Source: Opisthocomus hoazin
Taxonomy: Eukaryota; Chordata; Aves; Opisthocomiformes; Opisthocomidae
Direction of reading: 5' to 3'
NCBI RefSeq assembly: GCF_030867145.1
Contig: NC_134441.1
Location: 434,001-498,000 of the forward strand
DNA: 64,000 bases
The position numbers and the translations under genes are program-made. Of this stretch, positions 21,801 through 42,499 are shown piece by piece. Under the pieces are notes generated by a model. The model worked only from the letters and a program-made list of their open reading frames with translations. It made no database searches and was not told the origin of the DNA. Numbering within the stretch: position 1 is the first letter of the stretch; every line of letters starts with the position of its first letter.

Positions 21801-22350
21801 TTGTGTCATACCTTCCTTTATATTTCATTTCTTGTCTTTCACCCAGTCTATCTTTCACAGGCCGCTCCCGTTTGAGAAAGCCTTGCCCATTTTCCTCTTC
21901 CACTGGCAATGTTTTCTTGTCATCGTGCATGCATTCATCCAGTTCTTTACCTAAAGTCTCCGCCTCCTTTTGCTGAGCTTCCTTCATCAGCTTTTTAGCC
22001 AAGAAATAACTGTAAGTCTCAGGCTGCCTGCTTCTGTCAATACTACCATCCATGCCTAGAATCCCAAGCTCAGTAGCCACTGCATCCCGATTCTGCTCCT
22101 GGAGCACCACACCCACCGACAGCAGTTTGGTTTTGGTGGTTCTGGCCAAGCTGAAAAGGCTCAGATTTCGCAGGCGGAAAGCTGAAACATTTCTGCCGTT
22201 TTCCTTTCCACAAACAGCTGTCATCAGCAGATTCAGAAAAGCTGTCATCACTGAATCCACACTTTTGGTTGTCCGATGAGCAACACTCGGTGCACGCAAT
22301 AAAATGCTGCTCTGGAATGGTCTGCCGGAATCATGGCCATCATGCGATTG
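18897..22350 (-). pseudogene. PHAX-like pseudogene, two exons
   Basis: PHAX is the phosphorylated adaptor that hands capped snRNA and the cap-binding complex to CRM1 for nuclear export. Exon A (22350-21760, after TTCATTTCAG, before GTAAGT) encodes a PHAX segment: VLQEQNRDAVATELGILGMD is the export-signal region, and KRERPVKDRLG follows. Exon B (19017-18897, after CCTCCTCTCAG) encodes the start of the RNA-binding domain (EPKKDLIARVVKIIG, ETAEVEQNGGL). In exon A about 55 codons before the export signal are in a different frame from the family, entered by a one-base loss and left by a deletion near 22110. The A-B junction is out of phase and would stop within three codons. First and last family exons are not visible, so this is a partial, non-processed pseudogene. 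Confidence 0.8.
19018..21759 (-). other. Intron of the PHAX-like pseudogene
   Basis: AT-richer intronic DNA. It contains a 134-residue plus-strand open frame (20272-20676) with no recognisable domain. No repeat that I can name. Confidence 0.5.
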
Positions 22351-23589
22351 CTGAAATGAAGAAGTAAACGTCCATGAATTTAATCACTCCCGTAAACTAC
22401 AAGAGCTATGAAGTGAAGCCAGAGATTTGATTAGCTAGTAAACTTAATTTGGACTCATGCGATGGTTTGGGCAGTCCTCCACGAGCATCTTTTGGACTGC
22501 AGTCGACAGCAGCACGCTGTGAAACTTGTGTGTTTTGAATGCTTGTACACGAAAGGCAGCACGGCTGCTACAGAAAACACACAGTGACACGAGTCACTAA
22601 TCTACTTCACACACCCTTTGCTAACTGAAATTACAATTATTACCAGACCAGAAAAGCTATTAAAATTCCCAAATCAGACAAAGACACAACATGCACAGCA
22701 GTTCTAAGGAAGATTAAAAAAACAAAACACCACGGCCACTTACCAGGAGGTTTTTCTAACAGCACAGAAACTCATACTCTCTCCGGAGTCTAAAAGGGGT
22801 CAAGACTAGTGGCTTGCAACCACAGTAGCGTTCCCAGAGACTCAACCGAGAAGAAAAAATGATGAAAAACCACAAAAACCAAGCGCACAAAACTGGGATG
22901 CAGCTCAAACTTTGAAAAGCTAACGGTGTATTGGGATTCTGGTTCAATCCGGACAGCACATGAGCAGCTTTAAACCCAGAAGACATCACGGACTCACTAC
23001 GGCTTCTCATTAATTAGGACAAAAACCCTAAAGGCTTCAACGTGCCTTACAAAAAAAAGTCCCACTGATATAAAAATATTCAAGAAATACTGTTTCCCGT
23101 GCACTGACAGATAAACTACAACACGAAAGCCAGACCTGCTCAGCTGTACATAACCTACAAAAGCACCACGGGGAACTGAACCCCGAATTCTTCCTCCCAA
23201 TTGCTGGAAACTTCTGGCCATGCTGTCTGTGCCGACCTGCGGGAAGCATTTTCTATACTCGCAATTCCAGCTTCTCCCCCACTAATCTGCTATCGTTACG
23301 TTACCTTATCCTCTGATCTTTAAAAATAAGATCTCTTCCTCCAGTTTCAGGTGAAATAAGAGTCCTTTCTTCAACCGCACTGCTTTCACCGCCATTATGG
23401 CACCATTTCTTCTTCCTCCTATCAGCAAACAGAAAACAGAAATCTTCAACTCATTTTACTGCATTACGGAGTACAAATTTTTAATTTAAAATGCATTCCG
23501 TAACGCTAAACACTAACAACTCCATGAATTTAAACAATCCCCCCACGCCTGCCGTCACTTATTTTGCCCTACACACCCCAGGACCGCAC
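22351..23589. other. No recognised gene
   Basis: Upstream flank of the PHAX-like exon. No first exon of that family is visible here. Confidence 0.5.
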
Positions 23590-24250
23590 CGCAGATCAAT
23601 CACCATAACTCGAGAGCCCCGCCAACCCTCGCCCCTGCGGCGCCCACCCCGAACCATCTCAGTTCGAAACCTTTTCCCGCCCCCCCGCGCCGCAGACGCC
23701 CCGCGCCCCGCACGCCGGCGGGAACCGAACCCCCCGCGGCAGCGCGCGGGGCCGGAAGCCGCGGGGCAGCGCCCGTCGCCGCTCGCCGCCTTCCCGCGCT
23801 CCCGCAGCCGCCGGCCGCACCGGCGAGCGCTCCCCCCCCTCACCAAGCCCCGGCCCGGCGGCAGCGAACGCCTCCCCCGCCCCGCCCCGCCCGCGGCCTC
23901 CCCAGGCGAACGGGCCCCGGAGGAACACGCCGGGCCCGGGGCACGGAGCCCCCGCCGGGGAAGGGCCCCCCGGCCCGGCCGCCCGGCCCTCGCCGGGACC
24001 CGCTCCCGCAGGCGCCGCGCACCGCCCCGGCTCGGCCGCCCTCGCTCCCCGCCGGGCCCTCCGGCCGCCAGCCGGGCCCTCTCGCCGCGCGGCTCCGGCC
24101 GGAGCCCGGGCCGCCCCTCCCTCACCCGCCGCGGGCCCCGGGGCAGCCGGCGCCGGGCAGCCGCGGGCCGAGGCGCAGCGCCCGCCGCCCGGTGCTATTC
24201 ACGATGGCACCAGCGCTGCTCCCGCCCCCTCTTCCCGGTGCTGCGGTCTC
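23590..24250. promoter_or_regulatory. CpG island
   Basis: Dense CpG and GC-rich text. It lies about 1.3 kb upstream of the PHAX-like exons on the minus strand and may be the copied promoter of that gene. I could not find the family's first coding exon in it. Confidence 0.6.
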
Positions 24251-24448
24251 CAGTGACCTGAACAACAGGCTTCAGCCTGCGGCCAGCCCTGCAGCGGTCA
24301 GGCAGCCGCGTCAGATGATGGTTTCAGCTTCCTTTCCAGCCGGAATTATTCGATTATATTCTATTTCGAACTTTTGTAGGGGGTTGCGGGAAGATCCTGG
24401 TGATTTCACTCTTAGCAATTTCTTGGACAGGGACAAGAGTCCTTAGAC

Positions 24449-26107
24449 ATCACACAATCATAGAACCTTTTGGGTTGGAAGGAGCCTTTAAAGCTCATCA
24501 AGTCCAAACTCCTGCAATGAGCGGGGACATCTTCAGCTGGAGAAGTCTGCTCAGAGCCCAGTCCAACCCAGCCTTAACGGGTCCATGTCCTTCTTGTGCT
24601 GGGGCTCCAGAGCTGGATGCAGGATTCCAGGTGAGGTCTCACCAGGGCAGAGTAGAGGGGCAGAATCCCCTCCCTCACCCTGCTGGCCACCCTTTTTTCA
24701 TGCAGCCCAGGACACGGTTGGCCTTCTGGGCTGCCAGCGCACACTGCCAGATCACGTCCAGCTTTTCATCCATCAGGACCCCCAAGTCCTTCTCCACAGG
24801 GCTGCTCTCAATTCCTTCATCCCCCAGCCCGTGTTGATAGTGGGGACTTGCCCTGGCCCAGGTGCGGGACCTTGCAATTGGCCTTCTTGAACCTCATGAG
24901 GTTCACACAGGCCCACTTCTCCAGCTTGTCCAGGTCCCTCTGGACGGCATCCCGTCCTTGTGCCGTGTCAGCTGCACCACTCAGCTTGGTGTTGTCTGCA
25001 ACCTTGCTCAGTGAGAACTCAATCTCTCTAAGTCATTGATGAAAATATTAAACAGTGCCGGTCCCCGTGCAGACCCCTGAGGGACACCACTTGTCACCAC
25101 TGTGCATTTGGACATCGAGCCATTGACCACCACCCTCTGGTTGCAACCTTCCAACCAACTCCTTATCTACCTGAACGGTCTACCCGTCAAATCCATACCT
25201 CCCCGATTTAGAGAGAAGGATGTTGTGGGGGACCGTGTCGAAGGCTTTACAGAAACCCAGGTAGATGACATCCCCTTGTCCGCTGATGCAGTCGCTCCAC
25301 CATAGAAAGACCAACCACTAGGTTGGTGAGGCAGGACTTGCCCTTGGTGAAGCCATGCCAGCATGGCTTCAAATCACCTCCCTGACCCCACCTGCCTTAG
25401 CATAGCTGCTAGGAGGATCTGTTCCATGATCTTCCCAGGCACAGAGGCGAGGCCAACAGGTCAGTAGTTCCCAGGGTCCTCCTTTCTACCCTTTTCAAAA
25501 AAGGGCACCATGTTTCCCATCCTCCAGTCACCAGGGACTTCATGTGATTGTCATCACCTTGCAAATATGATGGAGAGTGGCTTGGTAACTACAGCAGCCA
25601 ATTTCCTCAGGACTCTGGGATGCATCTCATCAGGTCCCATAGACTTATGTCTGTTCAGGTTCCTCAGGTAGTCACGAACCTTTCCTCAGAGTGGGGGGGG
25701 CTTTGCCCCTCCGGTCCCCGTCTTGCAGTCCATGGACTCGGGACAGGCAAGGAGAGAGGCTGCCAGTGAAGACTGAGCCAAAAAAGTTGCTGAGTACCTC
25801 AGTCGTCTCCTCGTCTGTTGATACGGGGTCACCACTCTTGTTCATCAGGGGGGTACGCTTTCTTTAACCTTCCTTTTCTGGCTGACATACCTGTAGAAGC
25901 CCTTCTGGTTATTCTGTGCATCCCTTGCCAAGTTCAGCTCCAGCCACGCCCTGGCCCTCCTGACCCCGTCCCTGCACAACCGGGCAGCATCCCTATACTC
26001 TTCCCAAGACACCTGTCCCTGCTTCCACTGCCAGGGCAGTTCCCTCTTGCCCTTTGGTCTGACCAGACGGTCTCGGCTCAGCCATGCCGGTCCCTTCCCT
26101 TCCTTAA
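24449..26107 (-). mobile_element. CR1 LINE, about 1.66 kb, minus orientation
   Basis: The plus strand opens with the reverse complement of the CR1 3' tail (CACAATCATAGAACC, then GGTTGGAAGGAGCC). It runs back through the 3' UTR and the decayed end of ORF2: GTGTCGAAGGCTTTACAGAA near 25229 and CTGGCTGACATACCTGTAGA near 25878 are typical. Many stops and indels; no intact reverse transcriptase. Confidence 0.9.
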
Positions 26108-28853
26108 AACTTCTCTAGAGACGCTGACCCTGCCCCGCACGCCGGAGCTGCCAGGAGCTCGCCAGCCCCACGGCACAGGTCCCCTCCAGACCCCGAGTGC
26201 CACGCCAGGAGCGCCGGGTCCAAAACCGACCCCCCCGAGCCGCAACGCAAAGCCAAGCCTGGGCCGAGCGACCAGCGAAGAGCTCGGATGCTCGCCGGCA
26301 CGTCCACCGCCTCGCCGCAAAGACCCGGCCGAGGATGCCCACGCGTGGGCAACGCGCCCACGGGGACGAGCTCCGGCCCAGCGCGCGGCCCCCCGGCCAC
26401 GCACCCGCCGCAGGCAGAGCGTGTACCGCATTTCTCTGTGGAAGAGCTCGGCCTTACGCACGGGAAGAGAGGGAAATTCAGTCTGCCAACACCAGCACGG
26501 GGGCCAAAAAAACACGGGAGAGACTTCCCCCTGCCATCCCCTTCCCGAGATTTTTTTCTTTTTTAAAAAAGGCTGCGGCGTGCAGCATTAACAACAGCTT
26601 CCACAACACCAGCTCAAGGCATCGCGTACTGTACAGCGTTCGGTATTTCTTACTATAAGACAATAAGGAATTATCGACAACTGATAAGACAAAATAAGCT
26701 ATAAAAAGTAACAATGTACAATCAAGATGGATTTCTTTTTTTTCCTTTAAAGGAGGCTTCTCTGGGGTGTCGCGGTGCCTGTGCTGGGGGTCTCCCCTCG
26801 CTGCTTCCCGGCTCCTCCCCACCCTGTGTGGTGGGACCAGGGGCACCCAGGGGAGAAGGCAGAGGCGGTTTTGGGGGGAGCACCCTCCCAACCCACTGAC
26901 GCCGCTCGGCAGAAGGGCCGGGAAGGGCCAGAAAAGACAGTCCCTGCCCCAAGCTCCATCAACACCCGAGATCACCATGTCCCAAGCTCACTCACACACA
27001 CCTCCCTGAAACAAAAAACAACAGATATTGCATAGTTTTGCTGTCAGCAGTCTTCAAACAAAAAGGAGAACTTTGTTTTGCTTTCAGAGACAGTGACTGC
27101 CCTCGGCTGAAGACCTGGGGGGAGTCTCTTCCCCGGCTCACAGCAAGCTCCCAAAGCCTTCCCCTGTGCACGCCATGGGCCGAGGCTGCTTTTTCAGAGC
27201 ATACAGCTCAAAGCATTCAGCTGGAAGGGAGAGGAGATCGCTAACGAAGGGGCACCCTCCCTCCCGGTGAGGCGCGGGGACGGCGGCGGGCGCAGCTCGG
27301 TGGCACGACGCGCGGCAGGCAGCGGGGCTTTGCCCCTCCGGCGTGGTGCCAGGGGGGGTTCGGACGAGCTGGAGGCCAGCCTGGCCCCCAGCACGGGCGC
27401 TGCTGGCTCACCCGGACAGATCCGGCCCCGCTCCGCAGAAACCAGCCAAGGGCCTCGTCCCAGTTCAGCACCCCCAGGCCCTCCCCCGCGAGCATTCCCT
27501 CCCTTCCCCAAAGCAAGCTCCGAGGAAAGCGTGACTCCATGCATGAACACACATGAACACAGATGCACACACATGAACACGCATGCCCAGCTCTCCCCAG
27601 CCGCCCGTCCCACCCTGCACTGCCGCCGCGACCCCAAACCCTCCGGCCCCGCATCCCAAGCCCTTCCCAAGCTGCTCCCCAGTGCCGTGGCCCTCGGGTG
27701 CTGCCGCCAGCCCGGCCGCTCGCCCACCGGCACATCCTGGGGCACTCGGCACCCTCGGCACCCCCAGACCCTCCGGCCACGGCAGCCTCGGGGACAGCCC
27801 GAAGCCACGCCAGGTCACACTGCCCTGCAACGAGTCCCAGTGCTCTTTAAAGGGGGGTCCTTCCCTTCCCACAGAGCACCCCGCTATTCCCGCAGGGGTA
27901 ATATTTTCTGGCTGCTCCAGCCGCCCTGGAGACCTCATCCTGCCCTGCACCTCCACCAGCCACTGGTGAGCCCCCCCCTCCACAAACAGGGGTGCAACGC
28001 CCGACCCAGCGCAAGAGCACGGCCCCAGGCGCCTGAGCATCCCCCCGGCTCTGACCTTACCCCCGGGGAGCCGCCGGCCGGAGCGCGGGGGGAAAGGAAG
28101 ACATTTCTCCATGCCCTGCAGAAAAGCACAGCTAGCAGTTTAAAAACAATTAAAAAAGAAAAAAAAAAAAGAAAAAAAAGGGGTGAACAGATTACTCTGA
28201 AAGCAGGCTGCCGAGGAGAGAGGGCGGCTCAGTGGGACGGGGAGCTGCTCCCTCGCTGGCACTGTCTCTCCCCGGCCCGAGCTGCTCCCTGCCCGCCGCA
28301 GCCCCTCGAAGCGCAGCCGGGGATGCCCCCGAGCACGGGACGGCGGGGGTCCCTGCGCCCGGGAGATGCCTCCCAGACCCCCGGGAGGGGGGGTTTGTGG
28401 GATCGACCCCAACATCGGAGAAAGACCCGCAGCTCCGAAGGGAGGGACGAGGTTAAAACGCAACTCCCGTTGTCGAAAACGCGACCGAGGGCCTTTTGTT
28501 CACAGCATGAAATGAGCTGAACTCGGCAAAGCGGCCGCGGATACAAAGAGTCCTTTGGTGTCAGGGAGGGAGGAAAAAATCTCAGAGGAGAAACCAAGAG
28601 TCGGGGAAACAAAAGTCCGTGTGTCAGTCAGATGTCCTGGGTGAAGCAACCTTAATGATTTAATACCTTAAAAAACAGATCTTCAAGAAACCCTCCCAAC
28701 CCCAGACCTACAAGATCAGCAAAACCCTGGAAACCAGCCACAGGGACGAGTCCTGATCTTGTCACTAGCCAGAAATGGTGGGGGCTGGGGGGGGAGGGAA
28801 GAAAGAAGGAGGATGGGGGGGACGTGGGGTACAGCAGGTCCGAGGGGTGCAGC
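26108..28853 (-). other. Possible 3' UTR of the MKNK2-like gene
   Basis: GC-rich text to 26.5 kb, then AT-rich stretches at 26560-26720 and 27000-27090, a simple repeat near 27540 and a poly-T tract (minus strand) near 28150-28180. Part may be 3' UTR of the kinase gene, which ends at 28854. I could not fix a polyadenylation site and see no coding family. Confidence 0.35.
27537..27586 (+). repeat. ACATGAAC-type microsatellite
   Basis: Short degenerate tandem of an 8-base unit (ATGAACAC), interrupted. Low significance. Confidence 0.7.
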
Positions 28854-36982
<8,129 letters not shown>

Positions 36983-37689
36983 CGCTCCGCACCGCCGGGA
37001 GGGGACGTGCCCCCGCCCCCCCCCCCGCAGCTTTATGGCGGCGGCTCCGCCCCCCCACCCCGCCCCTGCTGTGTGACACCGCCCCCCCGCGGGGACACAC
37101 CCCCACCCCACCCCCCACGCTGCGCCCAGGGGCGGGGACCCCCACAGCCCCCCCCCTGGCTGCACCGGGCGGGGTGCGGGGAGCCCCACGGACACCCCCC
37201 GGGTTCCCCCCCCCCACAGCCCACACATGTCACGAGCGGGGCGGTGCTCAGCCGCGAGGCCTGCGCGCGGCAGGGGGTCACAGCACAGCCCCCCCCACCA
37301 CGGCCCCACCCCGGCTGGGTGGCACCGTGGGAGCCTGTCACGGCGCGGGTGTCCCCCCCTCCCCTCCCCCCCACCCCACGTATCGCTTGACGCCGACCCG
37401 GGCTCAGAACGCACGCGCCGAGCGGCGGCGCCTCGGCCAATGGCTGCGCATGACGTCACCGCCTGCACTGCCTATTGGCTGCTCGCCCCCTCCCGAGCCG
37501 CCATCGCCCCGCCCCCCCATGCCCCGCCCCTCCCGGGCACCGCGTCACGCTCCGCCCCCCTCCCCGCAGTTCGGGTGTGCCCCCCCCCCCAAAGTGCCGG
37601 TGGGGCCAGAGCGGGGGGGTCGGGACCCCCCAAGCCCCCCCAAATCCCGCGCCCCTCGCAGCCGGGGCAATCAGCGCCCTGCTCTACAT

Positions 37690-38395
37690 TAGCGCTGCTA
37701 ACGAGGGCGCCCCAATTAGCTACACTCCTGCTAATGCACCCCAGGATGCCACTGGCCTTCTTGGCAGCCAGGGCACGCTGCTGGCTCATGGTCAGCCTGT
37801 CGTCCACCAGGACACCCAGGTCCCTCTCCGCAGAGCTGCTCTCCAGCAGGGCCGCCCCAGCCTGTACTGGTGCCTGGGGCTGTTCCTCCCCAGGGGCAGG
37901 ACCCTGCATTTGCCTTTGTTGAACCTCATCAGGTTCCTCTCTGCCCACCTCTCCAGCCTGTCCAGGTCACGCTGAATGGCAGCACAGCCTGCTGGTGTAC
38001 CCACCACTCCTCCCAGTTTGGTGTCATCAGCAAACTTGCTGAGGGTACACTCTAACTCTTCATCCGGGTCACTGATGAAGAAGTTAAACAAGGCTGGGCC
38101 CAGTGCTGACCCCTGGGGCACACCGCTAGTTACCGGCCTCCAACCAGACTCAGCGCCGCTGATGACAACCCCCTGAACTCTGCCATTCAGCCAGTTCTCA
38201 ATCCACCTCACCGACCACTCGTCCAGCCCACACTGCCTGAGCTTCCCTAGGAGGATGTGATGGGAGACCGTGTCGAAAGCCTTGCTGAAGTCGAGGCAGA
38301 CATCACCCACGGCTCTCCCCTCCTCTACCCAGCCAGTCGTGCCATCGTAGAAAGCTCCCTGCACGCTCCTGGCCTGTCTGCACACTCACTGCACG
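37690..38395 (-). mobile_element. CR1 LINE with partial reverse transcriptase
   Basis: A minus-strand open frame of 197 residues (38385-37792) shows CR1 ORF2 reverse transcriptase: [26 protein letters not shown] and FADDTKLGG, then the conserved [15 protein letters not shown]. The catalytic FADD box is intact but only part of the polymerase is present. It shares about 150 bp (37725-37875) with the next CR1 copy at 39274-39424. Confidence 0.9.
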
Positions 38396-38530
38396 CTTAA
38401 TGCACACTTACCGCATGCTCCTTGCATGGTCACTGCTCACGCTCCACGCTCACGACTTGCTCCCTGTGCACGCCTGGCCTCTCTGCACACTCCCTGCACG
38501 CTCCCTGCACACTCAACTGAACCACGGAAC
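38396..38530. repeat. Short degenerate tandem between CR1 copies
   Basis: Repeats of a CACTCCCTGCACGCT-like unit. It looks like a decayed minisatellite. Confidence 0.5.
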
Positions 38531-38757
38531 CACGGAATGTTTGGGGGTTGCCACGGCGCTCTGTGAGTCACGGAATCACGGAATGTTCGGGGTTGGAAGG
38601 GACCTCTGTGGGTCACGGAATCACGGAATGTTTGGGGGTTGGAAGGGACCTCTGTGGGTCACAGAATCACGGAATGTTCGGGGTTGGAAGGGACCTCTGT
38701 GGGTCACGGAATCACGGAATGTTCGGGGTTGGAAGGGACCTCTGTGGGTCACCCAGT
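38531..38757 (+). repeat. Five tandem 45-46 bp units in a CR1 tail
   Basis: Units start CACGGAATGTT at 38531, 38577, 38622, 38668 and 38713. Units 2-5 are nearly identical; unit 1 is diverged. Confidence 0.9.
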
Positions 38758-39430
38758 CCAACCCCCTGCCCAAGCAGGGTCACCCAGAGCAAGCTGCTCA
38801 GCATCACGTCCAGGCGGGTCTGGAATATCTCCAGAGAAGGAGACTCCACAACCTCCCTGGGCAGCCTGGGCCAGGGCTCTGTCACCCTCAGAGGCAAGAA
38901 GTTCTTCCTCGTGTTCAGCTGGAGCTTCCTCTGCTCCAGTTTGTGCCCGTTGCCCCTTGTCCTATCGCTGGGCACCACTGAACGGAGTTGGGCCCTGTCC
39001 TCCTGACCCCCACCCTGCAGATATTTAGAGGCATTTCTAAGGTCCCCTCTCAGCCTTCTCTTCTCCAGGCTGAACAAGCCCAGCTCCCTCAGCCTTTCCT
39101 CGTAGGAGAGATGCTGCAGTCCCCTCATCATCCTCCTAACCCTCCTCTGGACTCTCTCCAGTAGCTCCTCATCTTTCTTGAACTGGGGAGCCCAGAACTG
39201 AACAGATCACTCCAGATGAGGCCTAACTAGGGTGTAGAGGGGAAGGAGAACCTCCCTCGTCCTGCTGGCCACACTCCTGCTAATGCACCCCAGGATGCCA
39301 TTGGCCTTCTTGGCAGCCAGGGCACGCTGCTGGCTCATGGTCAGCCTGTCGTCCACCAAGACACCCAGGTCCCTCTCCGCAGAGCTGCTCTACAGCAGAG
39401 CCGCCCCAGCCTGTACTGGTGCCTGGGGGA
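38531..39430 (-). mobile_element. CR1 LINE 3' part with tandemly repeated tail
   Basis: Reverse complement of a CR1 3' end: GGTTGGAAGGGACCTCTGTG, then AACTTCTTGCCTCTGA-type text and the end of ORF2. The 3' tail region is repeated five times (38531-38757) as about 45-bp units. The copy breaks off abruptly at about 39430, where the purine-rich array starts. Confidence 0.9.
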
Positions 39431-39436
39431 GTTTCA

Positions 39437-41690
39437 CAAACCAAGACAGAATGTCTACAACAGAAAGGAAGACCAAAAAGTGAATGTCAAAAAGTGAAAA
39501 ACCGACAGAGATTAAAGAAACAAAGGAAAAATATAGAACAATACAAGTAAGTACTAAGGAATGACACAAAACTCTTGAAGAAAACCAGATTTGAAATCCT
39601 CACACTTCACACAAACATTAAAATAAGGAAGGAGATTAAGGAAGTAAAGGGCAAAACTTATAACCCATGGCAGCAAAGTAAATCCGCTGCAGAAACGCAA
39701 TGTAGAAAGCAAGGGCACTCTGGAAACCCTTCGACTTAGAAAGCAACTTAACTAGGGAGGAAGATTAAGGAAGTGAAGGCAAAACCTAAAAACCTGAGGG
39801 CAGCACACTAAAACAGACATAGAAAGACAATGCAAAAATCTAGAGACCTAAAGCAAAACAAGCAATACCTACAAATATAGGCAATGATTTCAAAAACTTA
39901 GCCTTCAATAAGATCTCAGTAGGGAGGAGGATGAAGGAAGTGAAGGGACAAACGAAACAAAAGAGTGGCAGCAAACTAAAATGAGATGTAGAAAGACAAT
40001 GTACAAAGCCAAGGTGTTCTGGAAAAACAACAAAAAGGTGACTAGAACAGAATGGAAGACGAAGACATGAATGTCAACAAGTGAAATACCAACAGAGATT
40101 AGGGAACAAAAGAAAAACTATAGGGAAATACAAGGACCACAAACTAAAAGAGAGATTTCGAAAGAAAATCTGTAATACTAACGACCTAAGGAATGACACA
40201 AAACTCTTGAAGACAGCGATTTCAAAACGTTACACTTCAAATGAACCGTGAAATAGGGAGGAAGATTCAGGAAACCAAGGCAAAAACTAAAAACCGAGGG
40301 CAGCACACTAAGGCACACATGGCAAGGCTATGCAAAAAGCTAGAGATATACAGCAAAACAAGCAATACCTACAAATACAGGCAATGATTTCAAAAACTTA
40401 GCCTTCAATAAGATCTCAATAGGGACGAGGATGAAGGAAGTCAAGGGAAATACTAAACAAAAGAGTGGCAGCAGACTGAAACAGCTGTGGAAAGGCAATG
40501 TAAAAAGCCAGCATAAAGACACAAACAAAGACAGAATGACTACAGCAGAAAGGAAGACCAAGAAAAGAATGTCAAAAAGTGAAAAACCCACAGAGATTAA
40601 AGAAACAAAGGAAAAAAAAATAGAACAATACAAGTAAGTACTAAGGAATGACACCAGACTCTTGAAGAAAACCAGATTTGAAATCCTCAGACTTCACACA
40701 AACATTAAAATAAGGAAGAAGATTAAGGAAGTAAAGGGCAAAACTTATAACCCATGGCAGCAAAGTAAATCCGCTGCAGAAACACAATGTAGAAAGCAAG
40801 GGCACTCTGGAAACCCTTCGACTTTGAAAGAAACTTAACTAGGGAGGAAGATTAAGGAAGTCAAGGCAAAAACTAAAAACCGAGGGCAGCACACTAAGGC
40901 ACACATGGCAAGGCTATATGCAAAAAGATAAAGATCTACACCAAAACTAGCAATACCTACAAATACACACAATGATTTCAAAAACTTAGCCTTCAATAAG
41001 ATCTCAATAGGGAGGAGGATGAAGGAAGTCAAGGGACAAACGAAACAAAAGAGTGGCAGCAGACTGAAACAGCTGTGGAAAGACAATGCAAAAAGCCAGC
41101 ATAAAGACACAAACCAAGACAGAATGACTACAGCAGAAAGGAAGACCAAGAAATGAATGTCAAAAAGTGAAAAACCGACAGAGATTAAAAGAAAAACGAA
41201 AAAAATAATAGAACAATAAAGGTAAGCACTAAGGAATGACACAAAACTCTTGAAGACAACAACATGTGAAATCCTCAGAGTTCATATGAACACTGAAATT
41301 GGGAGGAAGATTAAGGAAGGGCAAATCTAATAACCCATGGCAGCAAACTAAATCCGCTGCAGTAACACAATGTAGAAAGCAAGGGCACTCTGGAAACCCT
41401 TCGACTTAGAAAGAAAACTTAATTAGGGAGGAAGATTAAGGAAGTCAAGGCAAAACCTAAAAACCTGAGGGCAGCACACGAACACAGACATAGCAAGGCT
41501 ATGCAAAAAGCTAGAGATCTACAGCAAAACAAGCAATACCCACAAATACAGGAAATGATTTCAAAAACTTAGCCTTCTACAAGATCTAAGTAGGGAGGAG
41601 GATGAAGGAAGTCAAGGGACAAACGAAACAAAAGAGTGGCAGCAAACTAAAATGAGATATAGAAAGACAATGTAAAAGCCAAGGTTCTTA
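39437..41690 (+). repeat. Purine-rich tandem array, about 590-bp units
   Basis: The plus strand is strongly A+G rich. The marker AGACAGAATG...CAGAAAGGAAGACC recurs near 39446, 40047, 40529 and 41117, giving units of about 600, 480, 590 and a partial 570 bp. Within units, a GGGAGGAAGATTAAGGAAGT-like element recurs every 130-170 bp, so units are built from older sub-repeats. No coding capacity. Confidence 0.85.
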
Positions 41691-41968
41691 AGGTGCCAGT
41701 ATTTAATGTCAATGTCTCTGTATTTCAAGGTCAGGACTGCAACAGTTCTGCTGTCTGTGGACACCAGTGAGAGATGACCTGCTTTTCATTCGTTCAGGCA
41801 CTGCACCTACACTTAGTCACAGATCTGATTTTTTTTTTATGTTTTCCTCTCCAAGATGTAATAGACAACAGGGCACTCTTTAAGTGAAGTTAAATAGCAG
41901 TTCTACTGATTTAAATACAAAAAGTTTTCGCCTGTGGTACATTCATCCACAAGAACTTTAACACCTCT
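41691..41968. other. Spacer, nothing recognised
   Basis: Unique-looking sequence between the array and a solo LTR. Confidence 0.5.
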
Positions 41969-42499
41969 TGATAGAAGGAATAATAAGAAACATGACACTT
42001 TACCAAACTAGCTGCAGTGGTATTTTCTAGTTTTAGTTTTAACAAAGCACCTGTGTGGAAGTTGCAAGCTCTCCTTATAGATTAGCAAACTTAGCAAGGA
42101 CAAGACTGTGACAAGAGCAGGAGCTGCGACCAAGAACCAGCGAAAAGCAGCTTTGCAGTTTTGCAACGAGATAGAACGAACCGAGCATGCGCAGCGCCCC
42201 GGATGTAACTCATGGGCAAGTGAGGAAGACTACCAAAAGAGATGAAGTAACGACCTAAGACCACCAGAGACCACCCAGGAGCTCTAATACACCTGCTAAA
42301 GGAGAACTGGAATAGATTCATACGCTCTCGGAAATATAACGATTAATATGCATATTGTAGTTCTATTTAACCTGAAATTAAAGGGTGTTTGGCGCACACG
42401 TTTGGAGGAGAGATCCCCCCTGTGCCCAGCGCCGTAATAAAGGACACCTGGTTAACAGCATACATTGTGCTGTTAGGTTATTACCGGATCTGTGAATCA
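41969..42499 (+). mobile_element. Solo LTR of the provirus family (TSD CTCT)
   Basis: Starts TGATAGAAGGAATAATAAG and ends GATCTGTGAATCA. It is flanked by CTCT at 41965-41968 and 42500-42503. The last 150 bases closely match the provirus LTR (GCACACGTTTGGAGGAGA, CAGCGCCGTAATAAAGGA, ACATTGTGCTGTTAGG), including CTATTTAA and the AATAAA signal. The U3 part is shorter and more diverged. Confidence 0.9.

Noticed and set aside
21715..22299. PHAX-like open frame as an intact gene
   Set aside because: The middle reads out of the family frame and the splice to the next exon is out of phase with an immediate stop.
38531..38757. CRISPR-like array
   Set aside because: Units are directly tandem without unique spacers and are part of a CR1 LINE in a vertebrate genome.
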